From NCBI RefSeq assembly GCF_000004195.4, contig NC_030678.2:64537378-64601377 (forward strand): DNA of 64,000 nucleotides, written 5' to 3'. Both the position numbers and the translations under genes were made by a program. This DNA comes from Xenopus tropicalis (Eukaryota > Chordata > Amphibia > Anura > Pipidae). Below the pieces are notes generated by a model. The model was given only the letters and a program-made list of their open reading frames with translations. It did no database searches and was not told the origin of the DNA. Of the stretch, positions 58,726-64,000 are shown in pieces; the first letter of the stretch is position 1, and the number at the start of each line of letters is the position of its first letter.

Positions 58726-58903
58726 TGCTAACACCCCAAGGACATTATATACAGAGAGAAGCGGTGGGTACAGATCCCCTAAGGCAGTGATCCCCAACCA
58801 GTGGTTTGTGAGCATGCTAACACCCCAAGGACATTATATACAGAGAGAAGCAGTAGGTACAGATCCCTTAAGGCAGTGATCCCCAACCAGTGGTTCGTGA
58901 GAA
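58726..58903 (+). repeat. 89-bp tandem duplication including a hAT terminus
   Basis: The unit beginning 'tgctaacaccccaaggacat' occurs at 58726 and 58815; both copies contain CAGTGATCCCCAACCAGTGG (58785 and 58874). Two or three mismatches only. Confidence 0.88.
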
Positions 58904-59514
58904 ACATGTTGCTCACCAGCCCCTTCAATGTTGCTCCCAGGGACCCCTGGCTTGGAGTTTTGGTTGCATAAAACCCAGTGTAAAGCCAAACAGAGCTTTT
59001 TACAGGCTGCCAGCCCACATAGGGGGCTACTAAATAGCCAATTATGGGCCTGATTCACTAAAGGGCGATAAAAATGATCGCACTCTTTTTCGCGTTAAAA
59101 AACGCAAAAAAAATTTCGCGCAATTCACCATAGTATTATCGCGTGCGAAAAATCGCCATTTTCGCATGCGGTATTTCTCGCACTAGTTTTACCGTTTTGC
59201 GTTAATTTCCGCGCTGAAAAGAATACGATCGCATGATTCACTATAACTTTTGCGCGCTAAATATCGCATTCAGCTATGCGAAAATCAACACCTACTACAG
59301 GCAGGCGAAAAATTATACAAAAGTACAGTAAATGATTTTTTGCAAAAAAATATGGACTTACAGTGTTATTTATTCAAGTATGTGTTTCCCCTAGAGTGAC
59401 GCAGCTGCCAGTTTGCAGCGAAATGTTCATTTTTAATACAGTAATTTTCTGCAAGTATTGGCGTGTATGGCTAACATGGCGTGCGTTCATTTGCGCAACT
59501 ATTCTATTTGGCTA

Positions 59515-59812
59515 CAAGTGATGAAATGTTTCGCCAGGCATGGATTCGCAGCGAAGTTTTGGACGTGCGTTGAATTTTTTCGCGGCGGATTTTTTCATGC
59601 GTTTCGCAAAACAATCCGCCAATGGCAAAACGCATGAAAAAATTCGCCACGCAAAAATTCACCGCACATGCAAAAATTGATACAAGTGTCAAAAAATAAT
59701 AGTCACAGCAACAATTTTTTTGCCCGCACAACATTTTTGCCGTTTCGTGGATCTTTCGAAAGATTTGCTAATTTTTCACTAAAGATAACCAGAACACATT
59801 TGCTCATCACTA
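59515..59812. mobile_element. MITE (AGTGATGA... / ...TCATCACT) nested in the previous one
   Basis: Left 'acaagtgatgaaatgtttcg', right 'acatttgctcatcactagtg'; interior 'cgccaggcatgg' matches 19425-19655. Confidence 0.6.
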
Positions 59813-59940
59813 GTGGCTACTATTTATAAGCATCTACTATTTATATGATACCATTTATATGTGGCTAATATTTATATACATCATTTATATGCGGCAACAA
59901 TTTTTATACACTATTTCTATGCTACCATTCATATACGCCG
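59813..59940. repeat. AT-rich short tandem units
   Basis: Degenerate 'ctaccatttatatgtggcta' units of about 20-25 bp. Confidence 0.65.
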
Positions 59941-60257
59941 ATTATTCGCGTAATTTAGCGCATGTACCGGCAAATACCGCATTGAAATAGTCTTTTTGCG
60001 AGTTAAATAACGCATGCAATATCGCGCGTAAAAAAGCGCAAGTATGCTTATAGTGAATCATGCGAAAAATCGCCAAAATTAAGACGCGGTAAAAATTTTA
60101 GCGCACAATAAAAATAGCGCACGTTTTATCGCCCTTTAGTGAATCAGGCCCTATAGCTCTTATGTGCATCCCCAGGAACTTTTTCCATGCTTATGTTGCT
60201 TCCCAACACTTTTTACATTTCAATGTGGCTCATGGGTATAAAAGGTTGGGGATCACT

Positions 60258-61494
60258 CCCTGCTCTTAGGACATAATCTAAAGAAATTATGGCACCTGTG
60301 GTATTTTTTTGTTGATTTTTTGTGCCAACAACTTGCAACCCGAAGCCACCTATCCAGGAAGAGTAATAATGTAAGATGTAATCTACTGTTCTATTTTGCA
60401 TGGCATCAATGGCATGATATCTAAATATCAAACAAGCCAGACATACCAGACAAGCAAGTAGAGGATGGATCAGCAGTGGCTGTGTCTGTAATCTCACCAG
60501 CATAAACTACCAGCTGGAAGCTGAGTAGAGTTCATTCACATCTACTCCCTAACGTGTGTAGTGCTTGGATGTTAGTGTGGTTCTGATGGGCTCCCATTTT
60601 AAATCTCGCAAGAGACATTGTAATCAGAGAGAAGCATTGGGTACTGATCCCCTGAGGAAGTGATTCGGGAGCAACATGTTAGTAGTGCTTGGATGTTAGT
60701 GTGGCTCTGATGGGCTTCCATTTGAAATCTTGCAAGATTTCGCACCCAAAATCTCGTGGTAACATCACTAGTTCCTGGACAGTCACACGTGAGCTGACAG
60801 GTAGGGAAAGCCTACAGCAGCACACCCAAGGAAAAAGCGCAAGTAGGCATGTTGGTCATATTCAGAGGATTTTTTTTTTTGGAGGGGCCCCCCCCGGTTT
60901 CGATGCCTATGACTGAAATTTACAAATCAGAAGGGACATGATCTCACATATTCAAACCTCACATCAAGACGCCCAAACAGTCAACAATTACTATTTCTAT
61001 GAGTTGTTACAATTTCTTGAGCAATGGTTTAATCTCTCTCACTTTCTCAACATCTCTCACTCTGTAAGCTCCACACTCTTCTGTGGTTTCTCTCCCTCTT
61101 ATCTGACTTATACCTAATGTCATCTGTTTCTTATAGCTTTGTGCTCTCTCTTTTCTGGCCAATAAATGTTATCTTTGCTGCTCTTTCCCTCACCTTTGTT
61201 ATCCATCACCCTCACACCGCCTCTCTCACTCTCGCCAATCTCTTCTGCTTTGTCTTAACATCCTATTCTAGAAATGGGACTTGCTAGAATCAGGAGCGCT
61301 GCTGCCATGAGGCAATTTGAGAAACTTTCCTCAGACAGCACCCCCAAAGTTACCAGGGGCAGCAAAAAGCAGCTCCTGGTAACTTTAAGAATCAAATTTC
61401 TGGTTTTCAAACTAATTGTGCTCTCTGCACTAATGAATTATTCTCTTTGCACTAGTGATAGGGCCCCCCTGGACCCCTTCCAGCTCAAGAAAAG
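60258..61494. other. unassigned intronic stretch
   Basis: Contains dispersed-repeat units at 60600-60720 ('agagaagcattgggtactga', 'tagtgcttggatgttagtgt' twice, at 60548 and 60683). Otherwise nothing recognised. Confidence 0.4.
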
Positions 61495-61697
61495 TTAAAG
61501 GAGAACTATATAACTGTTCTGTTGTAAAGAAGATGTCAGCCAGGTACGCAGCTGCGCTACTCTGCTGTTTTAGCTTGGGGTTAGTGATAGAGACAGTTGG
61601 TAAACTTAGAAACTATTCGATAAGGGAGAGGTGAGGGGGGTCAAGGCAGTGCTAGTTAAGGGGGCTTTTATAGCCCAGGGGTATAGTTCTCCTTTAA
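61495..61697. mobile_element. T2/Kolobok-like MITE, complete
   Basis: TTAAAGGAGAACTATA at the left, GTATAGTTCTCCTTTAA at the right; TTAA at both ends. Confidence 0.8.
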
Positions 61698-61929
61698 TAG
61701 CTAGAGGGCAAAGGGAGGGGGGCATCACAGGAGCCTCTCCAAGGCCAGAAATGTTCCTGGCTAGAATTTTTTCATTTAAATCTGTAAGTTTCACAACATG
61801 CAAAAAAAAAAAAAACCCTACAATTTATAAAACAAATTTAAATACAACAATTAAATGAAACATAAATATGCTGGATTGGACAATGCAGAGAGGAATATAA
61901 CAATATAATAGGTGCATGGATTCCAGTCT

Positions 61930-62270
61930 TTAAAAAGAAGGAAAGGTATAATCACTGGGGGGGTGCCCCACTGCACCGACCCAGGGTACCTGCAAGCAAG
62001 TTATCCTCTTCCTTCTTCTGTCTTCGGCCGCTTGCGCATGTGCAGTAGAGTGAAAAGCCAGCTTTTTCACTGAACTGCTCATGGGCGGGCCTCGGTGTCG
62101 AGAAGAAAGTAGACAGGAGGAAGAGGAGCACTGGTGCGCAGGTACTCTGAGCCAGTGCAGTTTCTTACTAACAGGCACTTGCCCAGGGTATCTGGTAAAT
62201 AATTACAATCACTTGGCGATACCTAACACTTTGGCACCCCCCAGGTATTATACCTTTTCTTGTCCTTTAA
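61930..62270. mobile_element. hairpin TTAA MITE
   Basis: 'ttaaaaagaaggaaaggtat' and 'ataccttttcttgtcctttaa' ends; 'gggtgccccactgc' / 'ggcaccccccagg' subterminal inverted words. Shares its right TTAA with the next element. Confidence 0.65.
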
Positions 62271-62863
62271 AGGAAAACTATACCCCCAGAACAAATACTT
62301 AACAAACATTATTAATATAAAGTGACTAATATTAAGTGTCCTATTAAATAATCTTTATATATATAAAGTCCCATAAGGTAGGCACTCACGAAATATGAAG
62401 AATCCGATGCCTGGGTGCAATCCTCAGTTCAATGTATAGATACTTGGAAGAAAAACGGGCCGCTCCACACATATATAGAACAAAAAAAAGCCAATAACAG
62501 AGACTGATGTTTCGGCTGGTACACCAGCCTTTCTCATAGTTATATATACACACATATATCAATCAGTAAATATTGTGAGAAGTGTGAGAGTGGCCTGTGA
62601 GAGACCAATGTGAGGCAGAACTCAATTAGTTGGCTGATGTGACTTAAAGTATTTGTGCCCTTTGTTTGCACTGTGAATTGTACAATCCCAGGAGGCGGCC
62701 CTTAAAATTAGAGTTTTCTATTTTGATTACCCAATGGCACATACTACTAAAAAAAGTATATTTTTATGAAAATGATTTAGTTCGATGAAGCACAGTTTTA
62801 TTTATGACGTTTCACGCAATATATTTTTATAGAGACCTACATGTTTGGGGGTATATTTTCCCT
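62267..62863. mobile_element. T2/Kolobok-like element with an insertion
   Basis: 'ttaaaggaaaactatacccc' at the left and 'ttgggggtatattttcc' at the right, with 'caatggcacatactactaaa' as a family marker. About 62356-62570 is foreign sequence ('gatgtttcggctggtacacc'). Right TTAA lost. Confidence 0.75.
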
Positions 62864-62994
62864 GCAAACTGCAGGAAAAAAACTGCGAAAAAAGCCCTAA
62901 CTGGAGTATATGTACTTTAGAAAGTATGATTACTGATTATAATGCTGATTATTAATATCAATTGATTAACTGATTTTTTTTTTCTTCTTCACAG

Positions 62995-63100
62995 TAATAC
63001 AGCCCCCAACCATCATCAAGCAGTCAGCAAAGAATTATATTGTAGATCCCCGTGATAACATCCTAATTGAGTGTGAAGCTCAGGGGAATCCTTACCCAAT
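62995..63100 (+). CDS. nfasc: neurofascin, exon opening Ig domain 1
   Basis: A 106-nt exon with a strong T/C tract and CACAG acceptor ending at 62994, and donor GTGAGT at 63101. Entering in phase 1 it reads (L)[20 protein letters not shown]... and ends ...AQGNPYP plus two bases (phase 2). The blocks [19 protein letters not shown] and GNP are the neurofascin signature at the start of Ig1; NrCAM differs here (QQSPK, IIDPRENI, GKP), so nfasc is preferred over nrcam. The single Cys in LIECEA is the first half of the Ig1 disulfide. The remainder of Ig1 lies beyond the window. A homologous pseudogene is unlikely because frame and splice sites are intact and the exon links in phase to a signal-peptide exon. 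Confidence 0.9.
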
Positions 63101-63623
63101 GTGAGTGACTCTGAGGCAAAATAACAAGATAATTTGTGGTTTCTGTGTAATTTCTACTTGTATAAAGTAGTTTCTTTGATGGGCGCTGAGTAATTAAGCT
63201 GCCATTATTGTTTTTGTATCTGTACACTTTTTTATTAAGATATCCAAGGCTTGAAAATCATTTTATAATATTTCTTCTCTTTTTGCTGAGTACCTGGCCT
63301 ATCACTGTGTTGTATGATGAGTGATTGGGATTGCAGTCCAGGAGGAAAGAAAAAGTGCCTCTGCTTCCTTGAGTGCTTTCTGCACTATCCTTCTAAACAA
63401 AAATCTAGACCTTATGCATTCACCCCATGAAAATAAAAATGCTGAGCTCTATAATTGTGGAGCCACTTACTGCATCTTTTAGGATTCTTTAATGTCTGGA
63501 ATGGTTCCAATGCAAAATTGCTAATGTGGTGTGATTTATTAAAAAAAACATTGTGTCAAGCAAAATATGAAAATTAGACTTCCCCTTGGTTTCTGCCTTT
63601 TCATTCTGTGGTATCCCTAGGTA
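63101..63623 (+). other. nfasc: nfasc intron, no feature seen
   Basis: Begins with the GTGAGT donor; no exon or repeat end recognised. Confidence 0.5.
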
Positions 63624-64000
63624 TTAAAGGAACAGTAACACCAAAAAATGAAAGTGTTTTAAAGTAATTGAAATATAATGTACTGTGGCCCTGCACTGGC
63701 AAAACTGGGGTGTTTGCTTCAGGAACACAACTATAGTTTATATAAATAAGCTAATGTGTAGCCATGGGGACAGCCCATAGCAGACATAGCAGATAACAGA
63801 TAAGACACCATTGTATTCTACAGGGTTTATCTGTTAGCTGCTATATAACCTGTGCCTTTTCTTCTTTAGAATGGCTGCCCTCATGGCTACACACCAGGGT
63901 TTATATAAACTCTAATAATGTTTCTGAAGCAAAAACAAAACTTTTACCAGTGCAGGGCAGCAGTACATTATAGTTTAATTTCTTTGAAATATATACATTT
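63624..64000. mobile_element. T2/Kolobok-like MITE cut by window edge
   Basis: TTAAAGGAACAGTAACACC start and the same interior hairpin as 15708-16113; about 370 of some 405 bp visible. Confidence 0.8.

Larger units (their letters stand above)
59046..60151. mobile_element. MITE with GGGCCTGATTCACTAAAG ends, TAT duplication
   Basis: Right end CTTTAGTGAATCAGGCCC. TAT on both sides (59043-59045, 60152-60154). The uninterrupted sister hAT copy confirms the 3-bp duplication. It is interrupted by 59515-59812 and has AT-rich ~23-bp tandem units at 59813-59935. Confidence 0.82.
58874..60257. mobile_element. hAT MITE, host of two further nested MITEs
   Basis: CAGTGATCCCCAACC at the left and GGTTGGGGATCACT at the right. 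Interior text ('tgttgctcccagggacccct', 'aatgtggctcatgggtataa') matches the 53653-53812 copy, which lacks the nested insert at 'ccaatcatagctct'. Confidence 0.8.
45637..64000 (+). other. nfasc: nfasc 5' gene region (partial; continues past window)
   Basis: Span from the acceptor of the signal-peptide exon to the window edge. Introns are 45760-52872 (7.1 kb), 52891-62994 (10.1 kb) and 63101 onward. Nearly all recognisable intronic sequence is transposon-derived: TA-flanked foldback elements, L1-Tx1, Gypsy, CR1, L2, hAT and T2/Kolobok-like MITEs. Because the first coding exon has an acceptor, at least one non-coding exon must lie upstream. No exon of the rest of Ig1 was found to 64000. Confidence 0.8.

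Noticed and set aside
62995..63100. Assignment to nrcam or l1cam instead of nfasc
   Set aside because: [18 protein letters not shown] and GNP fit neurofascin; NrCAM has different residues at these sites.

Overview
The window is vertebrate genomic DNA, almost certainly from a Xenopus-type (pipid) frog. The evidence is long introns with GT-AG exons, low coding density, and a dense mix of repeats typical of Xenopus: TTAA-flanked T2/Kolobok-like MITEs, a Uribo-like piggyBac, Tx1-type L1, CR1 and L2 LINEs, a Penelope-like fragment, and many hAT-, Harbinger- and mariner-like non-autonomous elements. No rRNA, tRNA, CRISPR array or bacterial-type gene was seen.

The one host gene I can support is the 5' part of neurofascin (nfasc, L1CAM-family cell adhesion molecule), on the + strand. 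A signal-peptide exon (coding 45690-45759, exon start about 45637) is followed by an 18-nt microexon (52873-52890) and an exon opening Ig domain 1 (62995-63100). The splice phases agree across all three. The gene continues beyond the right edge. A CpG-richer, repeat-poor stretch at about 13000-13600 is the only candidate for an upstream promoter or non-coding first exon, and this is weakly supported.

Layout. 1-900: short tandem units and unassigned DNA. 900-8375: a decayed L1-Tx1 that has received at least three insertions, a T2-like MITE, a 4.4-kb Uribo-like piggyBac and a palindromic-ended element with a G-rich minisatellite; the piggyBac itself contains two further insertions and a tandem duplication of its 3' end. 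8.9-12.6 kb: nested T2-like and hairpin MITEs. 13-13.6 kb: CpG-richer stretch. 15-19.7 kb: CR1 remnant and MITEs. 19.9-22.3 kb: a three-level nest with a hAT element at its core. 23-24.2 kb: TA-flanked foldback element. 24.6-28.2 kb: hAT, L1 and an unusually intact CR1 reverse transcriptase. 31-33.9 kb: Uribo-like relic and a TA-flanked element. 34.9-38.2 kb: large TTAA-flanked block holding a CCAAT-rich degenerate array. 38.4-38.97 kb: Penelope-like relic. 45.6 kb to the end: nfasc exons with introns full of TEs, including perfect inverted repeats, L1, Gypsy, CR1 and L2 pieces and a triple-nested hAT.

Apart from nfasc, the content is a layered transposon record. Interrupted host elements serve as internal empty sites, so several target-site duplications and the order of some insertions can be read directly. 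I found no convincing new gene system. The most informative items are the nfasc microexon, the perfect 113-bp inverted repeat at 46411-46770, the repeated occurrence of minisatellites inside non-autonomous DNA transposons, and the palindrome made by two TA-flanked elements meeting head to head at 48.1 kb.
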